5,718 nt of DNA. Origin: Gallionellaceae bacterium (lineage in GTDB: Bacteria > Pseudomonadota > Gammaproteobacteria > Burkholderiales > Gallionellaceae). The translations under genes were made by a program, and so were the position numbers. Location: positions 1-5,718 of the forward strand of contig JAUSKS010000034.1 in assembly GCA_030646595.1 (NCBI GenBank), written 5' to 3'. The notes below the pieces were generated by a model, which did no database searches, was not told the origin of the DNA, and saw nothing but the letters and a program-made list of their open reading frames with translations. Of this stretch, positions 1 through 5,332 are shown piece by piece. Each line of letters begins with the position of its first letter. Position 1 is the first letter of the stretch.

Positions 1-1
1 T

Positions 2-1114
2 CGCCCCTTAATTTGGCTGCACACCGTCTCCGTCGGCGAAACCCGTGCCGTCGCCAGCTTGATAGCCGCGCTGCGAGAAAAATATCCCGCACATCAATTG
101 CTGCTCACTCATACCACGCCTACAGGCCGCGCCACCAGTGAACAGCTGTATGGGAACGATGTGCTGCGAGTTTATTTACCCTATGACTACCCCTTTGCAG
201 TGCAGCGTTTTCTGCGGCATTTCCGTCCGCGCATCGGCATCCTGCTGGAAACAGAAATCTGGTTTAATCTGATACACCTGTGCCATGCGCAAAATACCCC
301 CTTACTACTGCTCAACGCACGGCTCTCCAATAAATCCGCTACCCGTTATGGCTATTTCCCCAGGCTGACTCAATCAGGGTTGCGTGAGTTAAGCGTGATT
401 GCCGCGCAACATGAATCCGATGCCGCCCGCCTGCTGGCCTTGGGTGCAAAAGAGGTGAGCGTGATGGGGAATTTAAAATTCGACATTGCTGCGCCATTGC
501 CCATGCTGGAATTGGGTAAGCAATTGCGTACCCGGTTTGGGCGAGAGCGCCCCATTTTTCTGGCAGCCAGCACTCGTGCCGGAGAAGAAGCGCTGCTGTT
601 AGCGGCCATTCAGCAACTGCAAATTCCAAACTTGCTTACCCTCATCGTCCCGCGCCATCCGCAGCGTTTCGACCAAGTGGCCGCTTTGCTCACGCAACAC
701 GGCATTCGTTTTCAGCGCCGCAGCGAAAATCGCGCAGTCGACGCTGAGACGCAGGTGGTGCTGGGTGACAGCATGGGAGAAATGTTTGCCTATTATGCAG
801 CCTGTGATGTAGCCTTTATTGGCGGAAGTTTGCTGCCCTTGGGCGGACAAAATCTCATTGAAGCTTGTGCCTTGGGCAAGCCGGTGATTATCGGCGCGCA
901 TACTTTTAATTTTACCCAGGCCAGCCAGATGGCCATAAGCAGCGGTGCAGCGGTGCGCGTGCAAAATGTTGCTGAGCTTGCCCAGGCCATACAAAATTTA
1001 TTCGCCAACCCCGCCCAGGCAGCAGAAATGGGCCGCGCAGGGTTGCGCTTTGTAGGCAACCACGGTGGGGCAACTGCGCAAGCGTTGAAGCACATAGGCC
1101 AATTCCTGGCATAG
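2..1114 (+). CDS. waaA: 3-deoxy-D-manno-octulosonic acid (Kdo) transferase, 5'-truncated by window edge
   Basis: WaaA (KdtA) transfers Kdo from CMP-Kdo to lipid A precursor at the cytoplasmic face of the inner membrane, the first step of LPS inner-core building. The frame is open from base 2, so the gene starts upstream of the window; 370 codons are visible. Compared with the roughly 425-residue E. coli protein as I remember it, about 45-55 N-terminal residues (membrane anchor) are missing. Visible family motifs in order: LHTVSVGE at the left edge, whose Glu (bases 38-40) matches the catalytic base of the family; PTGRAT; YLPYDYPFAVQRF; LLETEIWFNL; NARLS; AAQHESDAARLLALGAKEV; GNLKFD; VPRHPQRF; then the CMP-Kdo-binding C-terminal half with GDSMGEMFAYYAACDVAF, GGSLLPLGGQN, EACALGKPVIIG and HTFNF. 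The TTG at 59 is an internal codon, not the start. It ends with TAG at 1112-1114 and no convincing intrinsic terminator follows. Identification is secure; whether it is mono- or bifunctional cannot be read from sequence. Confidence 0.96.
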   Translation, partial: RPLIWLHTVSVGETRAVASLIAALREKYPAHQLLLTHTTPTGRATSEQLYGNDVLRVYLPYDYPFAVQRFLRHFRPRIGILLETEIWFNLIHLCHAQNTPLLLLNARLSNKSATRYGYFPRLTQSGLRELSVIAAQHESDAARLLALGAKEVSVMGNLKFDIAAPLPMLELGKQLRTRFGRERPIFLAASTRAGEEALLLAAIQQLQIPNLLTLIVPRHPQRFDQVAALLTQHGIRFQRRSENRAVDAETQVVLGDSMGEMFAYYAACDVAFIGGSLLPLGGQNLIEACALGKPVIIGAHTFNFTQASQMAISSGAAVRVQNVAELAQAIQNLFANPAQAAEMGRAGLRFVGNHGGATAQALKHIGQFLA

Positions 1115-1141
1115 TATTTGGCCGTAGTTTTGGTAGTATAA

Positions 1142-1179
1142 GCTCCGCGTTTTTAATCCGCAGGCTTTTAGTCCGGAGC
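1142..1179 (+). repeat. Inverted repeat and imperfect tandem repeat downstream of waaA
   Basis: GCTCCG (1142-1147) and CGGAGC (1174-1179) are perfectly complementary across a 26-nt loop. Inside, TTTTAATCCG (1151-1160) and TTTTAGTCCG (1166-1175) form the matching starts of an imperfect 15-bp tandem repeat (11 of 15 positions identical over 1151-1180). The structure could stabilise the waaA transcript end or be a protein-binding site just upstream of the candidate promoter. No T-run follows the right arm, so it is not a standard intrinsic terminator. Function is unknown and chance occurrence is possible. Confidence 0.3.
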
Positions 1180-1183
1180 AAGA

Positions 1184-1228
1184 GGTGTCAGGTATAATCG
1201 GCGACACCATAAAATTATATGATGTCGC
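1184..1228 (+). promoter_or_regulatory. Overlapping inverted repeats around the -10 box (possible operator)
   Basis: GGTGTC (1184-1189) pairs with GACACC (1203-1208), placing the TATAAT between the two arms. The right arm is shared with a second inverted repeat: GCGACA (1201-1206) pairs with TGTCGC (1223-1228), and inside it CATA (1208-1211) pairs with TATG (1218-1221), leaving one C/A mismatch and a 6-nt loop. The two pairings exclude each other. If transcription starts near 1205, the left arm of the second hairpin is mostly not transcribed, so a DNA-level operator fits better than an RNA switch, except in read-through RNA from waaA. Seen directly; regulatory role is inference. Confidence 0.4.
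1193..1198 (+). promoter_or_regulatory. Candidate sigma-70 -10 box (TATAAT) for the 85-aa gene and downstream operon
   Basis: A perfect TATAAT lies 50 bp before the ATG at 1249, in the only sizeable gap between waaA and the SPOR gene. A transcription start would fall around 1204-1206. No good -35 box is seen at 16-18 bp spacing (AGTCCG at 1170-1175 for 17 bp), and there is no TG extension, so the promoter may need an activator or be weak. Placement fits a promoter for the gene series 1249-5148. Confidence 0.45.
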
Positions 1229-1248
1229 TAAAATAACTTGGAAACACA

Positions 1249-1506
1249 ATGCCAGATAAATTAAATAAACAAGAAATTTCCATGTTGCGCGAGGAATTGG
1301 AAATGCTGATGAGCGAACGCACCGGCTTGTTGAAAGTGGTGGGTGCTGCTGCTGTGTTGGTGGCCAATACCGATGGACGTGATTTGCCACCTGAAGCAGC
1401 CGAGGCTGCGGAGATGTTGTCCACCTTGGTGAATGAGTTGGCTGAAGAAACCTTGAATGATGCGCTGGAAAGTGTGCATGCGAAAGTTGGCGCAGAAGAC
1501 TTGTGA
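1249..1506 (+). CDS. Small acidic hypothetical protein (85 aa)
   Basis: I do not recognise a named family. The product is acidic and probably helical. Residues about 5-28 form a charged, leucine-rich helix (QEISMLREELEML) that could make a coiled coil; residues 31-39 (VGAAAVLVA) are small and hydrophobic; residues 43-49 (GRDLPPE) break the helix; and residues 49-80 form an Ala/Glu/Leu-rich second helix. It has no signal peptide, no cysteine and no clear membrane segment. The ATG at 1249 is preceded by a modest GGAAA (1240-1244) with short spacing. Coding is supported by the position behind a TATAAT, a clean frame bounded by two real genes, and codon composition like its neighbours. It is the first gene of the series, 30 nt before the patatin gene. 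A helical hairpin that dimerises or binds a partner is plausible, but function is unknown. Confidence 0.75.
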   Translation: MPDKLNKQEISMLREELEMLMSERTGLLKVVGAAAVLVANTDGRDLPPEAAEAAEMLSTLVNELAEETLNDALESVHAKVGAEDL

Positions 1507-1525
1507 CCAGAGGCCTTGTCTCGGC

Positions 1526-1531
1526 AGGGAG
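1526..1531 (+). promoter_or_regulatory. Ribosome binding site fixing the patatin gene start
   Basis: AGGGAG lies 5 nt before the ATG at 1537. The in-frame TTG at 1516 lies upstream of it and has no comparable site, and the extra seven residues it would add are not typical of the family, whose oxyanion-hole glycines sit close to the N-terminus. This makes 1537 the preferred start. Confidence 0.75.
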
Positions 1532-1536
1532 CTAAT

Positions 1537-2712
1537 ATGAGCGTGGCGGAAAAAACAGGGTTGATATTGACGGGTGGCGGTGCGCGCGCTGCGTATCAGG
1601 TAGGTGTGCTCAAGGCGATTGCCGAATTTTTGCCGCGCCGTTCTGCCAACCCCTTTCCAATTATTTGCGGCACTTCAGCGGGGGCGTTTAACGCAGTCAC
1701 CCTGGCCGTCAATGCCCAGCAATTCCGCAAGGGCGTGAAATATCTGGACAATGTGTGGAGAAATTTCCAGGTGCAGCATGTTTATCGCTGTGATTTTATC
1801 GGTGTGGTCAGTAACAGCGCACGCTGGTTTGCCGGGCTGATTTTAAGCTCCATGGGCAGCAATAAATTAAGCCAGGTGTCATTGCTGGATAACACACCTT
1901 TGGCGGAAATGTTGGACCGTGCTTTGCCGTGCGACAAAATCCAGGAAAGCATCGATGCGGGTTTGCTCTACGCACTGAGCATTACTGCCTCAGGTTACGG
2001 CTCTGGCCATTCAGTAAATTTTTATCAGAGTGCCGAAGGTGTCCAGCCGTGGAAGCGGGCGCGCCGCATGGGCGTTGCCACCAAAATTGAAGCCCACCAT
2101 TTATTGGCGTCATCGGCCATTCCCTTTGTTTTTCGTGCGGTCCATATTAACCGCGAATATTTTGGTGATGGTTCCATGCGCCAGGTTGCACCTATCAGCC
2201 CGGCCTTGCATCTGGGTGCGACCCGTGTGCTGGTTATCGGCACGGCACAGGCCGAGGAGCTACAACCCAATCGTAGCCAAATTGATGACTATCCTTCGTT
2301 AGCGAGAATTGCCGGCCACGCGCTGGACAGCATTTTTCTGGACAGCCTGGAAGTCGATATCGAGCGCTTGCAGCGCATCAATAATACCGTCAGTCTGGTT
2401 CCGCCCGAAGTGCGGCAGCGCATGAAGTTGCACAAAATCGAAGTGCTGGTACTCTCGCCCAGCGAATCCATCGAAAAAATAGCCGGACGTTATGCAGCCA
2501 ATTTACCCTGGACCATACGCTTCCTGCTGCGTGGTTTGGGTGCCATGCGGCGTAGCGGAGCCAACCTGGTCAGTTATTTGCTGTTCGACAAGGAATTTTG
2601 CCGCACCCTGATTGATCTGGGTTATCAAGACACATTGAAACAGAAAAAAGAAATCATGGCGTTTTTGAATGTGCCTGAAATGGATCAGCGCAAGAAAATA
2701 GCGAAAAGCTAG
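1537..2712 (+). CDS. Patatin-like phospholipase family protein
   Basis: This is a Ser-Asp dyad lipid acyl hydrolase of the patatin family (391 aa from the chosen ATG). The N-terminus carries the oxyanion-hole motif GGGARAAYQVG (residues 13-23), followed by the nucleophile elbow GTSAG (45-49, Ser47) and the DG motif with catalytic Asp (DGSMRQ, Asp211). All required active-site parts are present, so the enzyme should be active. There is no signal peptide or lipobox, which argues for a cytoplasmic or peripheral inner-membrane protein rather than a secreted toxin. The roughly 180 residues after the catalytic Asp contain a charged segment (about 268-315) and a basic, partly hydrophobic stretch (about 324-350, WTIRFLLRGLGAMRRS) that could dock on membranes. 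The likely substrate is a phospholipid or lysophospholipid, but specificity cannot be read. It sits between the 85-aa gene and birA in a probable operon; housekeeping lipid turnover is more likely than virulence. ATG 1537 is chosen over TTG 1516 because of the AGGGAG site. Confidence 0.93.
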   Translation: MSVAEKTGLILTGGGARAAYQVGVLKAIAEFLPRRSANPFPIICGTSAGAFNAVTLAVNAQQFRKGVKYLDNVWRNFQVQHVYRCDFIGVVSNSARWFAGLILSSMGSNKLSQVSLLDNTPLAEMLDRALPCDKIQESIDAGLLYALSITASGYGSGHSVNFYQSAEGVQPWKRARRMGVATKIEAHHLLASSAIPFVFRAVHINREYFGDGSMRQVAPISPALHLGATRVLVIGTAQAEELQPNRSQIDDYPSLARIAGHALDSIFLDSLEVDIERLQRINNTVSLVPPEVRQRMKLHKIEVLVLSPSESIEKIAGRYAANLPWTIRFLLRGLGAMRRSGANLVSYLLFDKEFCRTLIDLGYQDTLKQKKEIMAFLNVPEMDQRKKIAKS

Positions 2713-2723
2713 AGGCACTCTAG
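2709..2723 (+). repeat. Perfect palindrome between the patatin gene and birA
   Basis: CTAGAG (2709-2714), GCA, CTCTAG (2718-2723) form a perfect 6-bp inverted repeat with a 3-nt loop. It overlaps the TAG stop of the patatin gene and ends 3 nt before the birA GTG, so an RNA hairpin would cover the only purine-rich (AGAGG) stretch available as a birA ribosome site. It may therefore limit birA translation or couple it to ribosomes finishing the upstream gene. It does not resemble the long E. coli bioO operator. Regulatory role is inference. Confidence 0.5.
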
Positions 2724-2726
2724 ACA

Positions 2727-3728
2727 GTGAACCCTTCCCTGGTCAAAACGCAAACACGCTTCTTTGCGTTGTTGCGCTTGCTGGTCAACGGCGATTTCTA
2801 TTCCGGCCCACAATTGGCGCAACGACTGGGCATCTCGCGCGCCAGTGTCAGCAATGCTTTGCAGCAGGCAGAAGATTACGGTTTGAAACTGTATCGTGTG
2901 CGCGGACGCGGCTACTGCCTCAGCAATCCCCCGCAATGGCTGGATGCCGCACTGATCATTCACCATCTGGGCCACCAGGCCCGACAATTCAACCTGGAAA
3001 TTATAGATAGCGCCTCCTCCACCAATACCTTGCTGTTACAACGCGCAGCGCAGGGTGCACCCAGCGGCAGTGTACTGGCGGTGGAATGGCAAAGCGGGGG
3101 GCGCGGACGATTAGGGCGGGCCTGGCACAGCAGCCTGGGCAATGCGCTGACTTTTTCTTTGCTATGGCGCTTCGAACGCGGCTTATCTTCGCTCTCAGGC
3201 CTGAGTCTGGCGGTGGGAGTGGCACTGATACGTGTGTTATCTGCCTTGGGCATACACAGTGCGCAGCTCAAATGGCCGAATGATGTGCTGGGCACAAGCG
3301 GCAAGCTGGCAGGAATTTTAATCGAAGCCCAAGGCGATATGCTGGGCCCCAGCGCAGTGGTGATCGGCGTGGGGCTTAATCTGTTCATGCCGCCCGCGCT
3401 GCAATCTCAAATTGATCAACCAGTAAGCAGCGTGGCGGATATGATGGATGGCAAAGCAATGCCGAAGCGCAATTATTTATTGGCCTTGATCTTGCTGGAG
3501 CTGCAAAAAATATTGCACACTTTTGTGGCGCAAGGCTTTAGCGCGTTGCGCACGGAATGGGAAAGCCACCATGCTTTGCAACAACAAGCCGTGCAATTAT
3601 TATTGCCAGATGGCAGCAGCATCGAAGGTGTGGCACAGGGAACAAACCAAGACGGGGCCCTCGTTCTGGAAACAACATCAGGCACACATATTTTTCATGC
3701 GGGCGAGGTCAGCCTGCGACCAAGATGA
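2727..3728 (+). CDS. birA: Biotin--[acetyl-CoA-carboxylase] ligase with N-terminal HTH (BirA)
   Basis: BirA activates biotin with ATP to biotinyl-5'-AMP and transfers it to a lysine of the biotin carboxyl carrier protein, in the cytoplasm. The 333-aa length matches full two-function BirA. Residues about 20-45 form a winged helix-turn-helix (SGPQLAQRLGISRASVSNAL), the part that binds the biotin operator in group II enzymes. The catalytic domain shows DSASSTN (94-100), the biotinyl-AMP loop GGRGRLGR (124-131), KWPND (182-186, the biotin-contacting lysine) and GVGLNL (214-219). The SH3-like C-terminal domain spans about 284-333. The start is GTG 2727: an in-frame TAG lies directly before it at 2721-2723, so no longer form exists, and the next in-frame alternative (TTG 2769) would cut into the HTH. 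The ribosome site is weak and lies in a palindrome. Its end overlaps coaX by 4 nt. No biotin operon genes or bioO-like site are seen here, so repressor function is inferred from the HTH. Confidence 0.96.
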   Translation: MNPSLVKTQTRFFALLRLLVNGDFYSGPQLAQRLGISRASVSNALQQAEDYGLKLYRVRGRGYCLSNPPQWLDAALIIHHLGHQARQFNLEIIDSASSTNTLLLQRAAQGAPSGSVLAVEWQSGGRGRLGRAWHSSLGNALTFSLLWRFERGLSSLSGLSLAVGVALIRVLSALGIHSAQLKWPNDVLGTSGKLAGILIEAQGDMLGPSAVVIGVGLNLFMPPALQSQIDQPVSSVADMMDGKAMPKRNYLLALILLELQKILHTFVAQGFSALRTEWESHHALQQQAVQLLLPDGSSIEGVAQGTNQDGALVLETTSGTHIFHAGEVSLRPR

Positions 3729-4456
3729 AAATCTTATTGATAGATGCCGGCAACAGCCGCATTAAATGGGCTCTGGCAGAAAACCGCGTATGGTCGCAGC
3801 AAGGCGTGGTAGAAAACGCACGGGTAACAACACTGCGCACAATTTTTTCCGAATTGCCTGCGCCGCACAAAATTGTAGTCTCCAATGTTGCAGGCCAGGA
3901 AATGGCACAACAATTACAGATGGCGTGTGCAACATGGCCGTTACCGCTGGAATTCATAACCGCACATGCCGAGAAATGTGGTATACGCAATAGCTACCAG
4001 CAAGCCCAACAGCTTGGCAGCGACCGCTGGGCGGCGCTTATCGCAGCGTGGCAGCAAGAGCACACCACCTGCCTGGTAATAAATTGCGGTACGGCAACCA
4101 CCATAGACGCCTTGTCTGCCCAAGGTGAATTTCTGGGCGGGCTGATCTTGCCTGGCGTGGACATGATGCAGCGCAGTATTGCGGCAGGAGTGGTGCAGGC
4201 CACAACAGCATCGGGTGCTTGGCAGGCGTTTCCACGTAACACGGCAGATGCCTTATTTACTGGTGCTATTCAGGCGACAGCAGGAGCCATTTGTTTGCAA
4301 TTCGAGCGATTGTTAGCGCCTCAGGCCCGCTGTATCTTGAGTGGCGGTGCAGCGTATAAAATAGAGCCGCATCTTAATTTGCCGCTGGTTCGAGTAGATA
4401 ATCTGGTATTACGCGGGCTGCAAATTATCGGGCAAGAACAAAAAATGGGGGCGTGA
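3725..4456 (+). CDS. coaX: Type III pantothenate kinase (CoaX / Baf family)
   Basis: CoaX phosphorylates pantothenate to 4'-phosphopantothenate, the first committed step of coenzyme A synthesis. It belongs to the ASKHA fold, works as a dimer, and type III enzymes usually need a monovalent cation and escape feedback by CoA. The 243-aa product shows the N-terminal phosphate loop DAGNSRIKW (7-15), GIRNSY (86-91), the GSDRWA block with the putative catalytic Asp (Asp100), the second phosphate motif NCGTATTIDAL (120-130), GGLILPGVDMM (138-148), and the C-terminal SGGAA with LVLRGL (227-232). Residue 120 is Asn, where many bacterial CoaX proteins have Asp; as I recall, Asn or similar is common in betaproteobacterial Baf-type members, so this is not a defect. 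The start ATG at 3725 overlaps the birA stop (ATGA), implying translational coupling. The same frame is open upstream inside birA to 3557, but that stretch shows no family motif and DAGNS must sit near the N-terminus. Confidence 0.95.
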   Translation: MKILLIDAGNSRIKWALAENRVWSQQGVVENARVTTLRTIFSELPAPHKIVVSNVAGQEMAQQLQMACATWPLPLEFITAHAEKCGIRNSYQQAQQLGSDRWAALIAAWQQEHTTCLVINCGTATTIDALSAQGEFLGGLILPGVDMMQRSIAAGVVQATTASGAWQAFPRNTADALFTGAIQATAGAICLQFERLLAPQARCILSGGAAYKIEPHLNLPLVRVDNLVLRGLQIIGQEQKMGA

Positions 4457-5148
4457 TGAAGGGATTATTCTGGATACTGTTACTGGCCAATTTATTATTT
4501 TTTGCCTACATACAATGGGGCGCAGCATGGTTGCAGGGAAATAAAAATCTGCCGGAGCAACCACCGCTCAATGCGGGAAAAATAAAACTGCAAGCAGCCT
4601 CAGCCGTACTACCCACCGTACCCATGGCTACTCCCGCGCCTGCGCCTGTATCGCAAGTGTCCGCAGCAGTGGCGAGCACCTGTGTGGAATGGGGAGAATT
4701 TTCCGGCAACGACCTCAGCCGCGTCAGCGCCGTTTTGGATAGCCTGAATCTGGGCAACAAGCTGGCGCAACGGCACATTGAATATACCAGCGGCTATTGG
4801 GCCTATCTCCCGCCATCAAAAAAGCGGGCCGAAGTAGACAAAAAAATTGCGGCACTTAAAAAATATGGCGTCACCGATTACTTCATCGTGCAGGAACCCG
4901 GCAAATGGCACAACGCCATTTCACTAGGCGTATTCAAAACCGGCGAGGCGGCCCACAAATTTGTAGAAAGCGTCCACGCCAAAGGAATAAAAACAGCCTT
5001 GACCGGCGAGCGCATGAGCAAACTCAAATTCACAATATTCCAGCTAAAAAATTTGGACTCTGCCACCCTGCAAAAAATTACGGCGTTACAAAAAGAATTT
5101 GTGGGGAGTGAAGTGTCTTCTGGGGCATGTGAAGCGGTAACCCCGTAA
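4456..5148 (+). CDS. SPOR domain-containing inner-membrane protein
   Basis: This is a 230-aa single-span protein with the usual SPOR architecture. Residues 4-20 (LFWILLLANLLFFAYIQ) are an uncleaved-looking signal anchor; residues about 30-75 form a Pro/Ala-rich periplasmic linker; and residues about 105-190 resemble a SPOR fold (AQRHIEYTSGYWAYLPP, a lysine-rich helix 122-137, YGVTDYFIV, ISLGVFKTGEAAHKFVESV). SPOR domains bind denuded glycan strands at the division septum, so the protein probably acts in the periplasm in cell division or wall remodelling. Two cysteines, Cys76 and Cys224, lie on either side of the domain and might form a disulfide. The start ATG 4456 shares its A with the coaX TGA stop and follows a GGGGG stretch (4447-4451); GTG 4453 would add only one residue. 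It is the last gene before the terminator. SPOR genes behind birA-coaX are, from memory, a recurring arrangement in betaproteobacteria. Confidence 0.88.
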   Translation: MKGLFWILLLANLLFFAYIQWGAAWLQGNKNLPEQPPLNAGKIKLQAASAVLPTVPMATPAPAPVSQVSAAVASTCVEWGEFSGNDLSRVSAVLDSLNLGNKLAQRHIEYTSGYWAYLPPSKKRAEVDKKIAALKKYGVTDYFIVQEPGKWHNAISLGVFKTGEAAHKFVESVHAKGIKTALTGERMSKLKFTIFQLKNLDSATLQKITALQKEFVGSEVSSGACEAVTP

Positions 5149-5166
5149 TCAGGGGTTAGCCTTTTT
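5136..5166 (+). terminator. Rho-independent terminator closing the operon
   Basis: TAACCCC (5138-5144) pairs perfectly with GGGGTTA (5152-5158) around a 7-nt loop. The stem extends past a one-base bulge (G5159) by GG (5136-5137) with CC (5160-5161), and TTTTT follows at 5162-5166. The stop codon of the SPOR gene (5146-5148) lies in the loop, so the left arm is coding. This is a strong end signal for the transcript coming from 1249 onward. Confidence 0.88.
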
Positions 5167-5186
5167 GCCCAAAGGGAGAAGAAGGC
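5159..5186 (+). repeat. Second hairpin overlapping the terminator T-run
   Basis: GCCTTTTT (5159-5166) pairs with AAGAAGGC (5179-5186) over 8 positions including one T-G wobble, and CCC/GGG (5168-5170/5174-5176) can add an inner stem. It uses the T-run of the terminator as its left arm. A further short pairing, AAGG (5182-5185) with CCTT (5189-5192), would compete with it. Because it forms only after the terminator has been transcribed, it is unlikely to be an antiterminator; it may trim or protect 3' ends, or be part of a leader for the downstream gene. Confidence 0.4.
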
Positions 5187-5210
5187 CGCCTTTCATAGGA
5201 AGGAATTGCC

Positions 5211-5255
5211 ATGTTACGACGCGCACACTTTTTGAGATTCAAAGGAGTAAAATAA
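5211..5255 (+). CDS. Possible 14-aa leader peptide (upstream short ORF 1)
   Basis: ATG 5211 opens a 14-codon frame, MLRRAHFLRFKGVK, stopped by TAA 5253-5255. It has a strong Shine-Dalgarno, AGGAAGGA (5197-5204), 6 nt before the ATG, better than those of most full genes in this window. The peptide is basic and matches nothing I know. The stop abuts the ATG of the next short frame (TAAATG) in the same phase. It could be a leader peptide, a remnant of a longer gene broken by a stop, or a chance frame. The ribosome site is the main support. Confidence 0.3.
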   Translation: MLRRAHFLRFKGVK

Positions 5256-5321
5256 ATGATTCAGATTATGCGGCAAGCTACTCCAGAATATACGGCGGTT
5301 TTGCCATCTACCTTACGTTAG
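5256..5321 (+). CDS. Possible 21-aa leader peptide (upstream short ORF 2)
   Basis: ATG 5256 opens a 21-codon frame ending with TAG 5319-5321. AGGAG (5243-5247) lies 8 nt before it, inside the previous short frame. The frame ends 11 nt before ATG 5333 of the HNH-like gene, so it could couple translation to that gene, which has no good site of its own. Alternatively this is the true start of the HNH-like gene and one base has been lost: the HNH frame is open, without a stop, through this whole region in another phase. The peptide itself (starting MIQIMRQATPEY) is not recognised. Confidence 0.3.
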   Translation: MIQIMRQATPEYTAVLPSTLR

Positions 5322-5332
5322 AACGCAAGCCG

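Noticed and set aside
1142..1179. GCTCCG...CGGAGC as an intrinsic terminator for waaA
   Set aside because: The loop is 26 nt and no T-run follows the right arm (next bases are AAGAGG), so it lacks the form of a Rho-independent terminator.
998..1390. 130-codon minus-strand open frame across the waaA/85-aa gene gap
   Set aside because: It overlaps two better-supported + strand genes and a promoter-like gap, and its translation shows no recognisable domain.
3557..3724. N-terminal extension of coaX inside birA
   Set aside because: The frame is open there, but it overlaps the conserved BirA C-terminal domain, and CoaX proteins begin directly before the DxGNS motif, which the ATG at 3725 provides.
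5206..5253. TTGCCA, TTGAGA (5232) and TAAAAT (5248) as a promoter for the HNH-like gene
   Set aside because: Single boxes look good but none are paired at 15-19 bp spacing: TTGAGA to TAAAAT is only 10 bp, TTGCCA to TAAAAT is 36 bp, and TTGCCA has no -10 box at the right distance.
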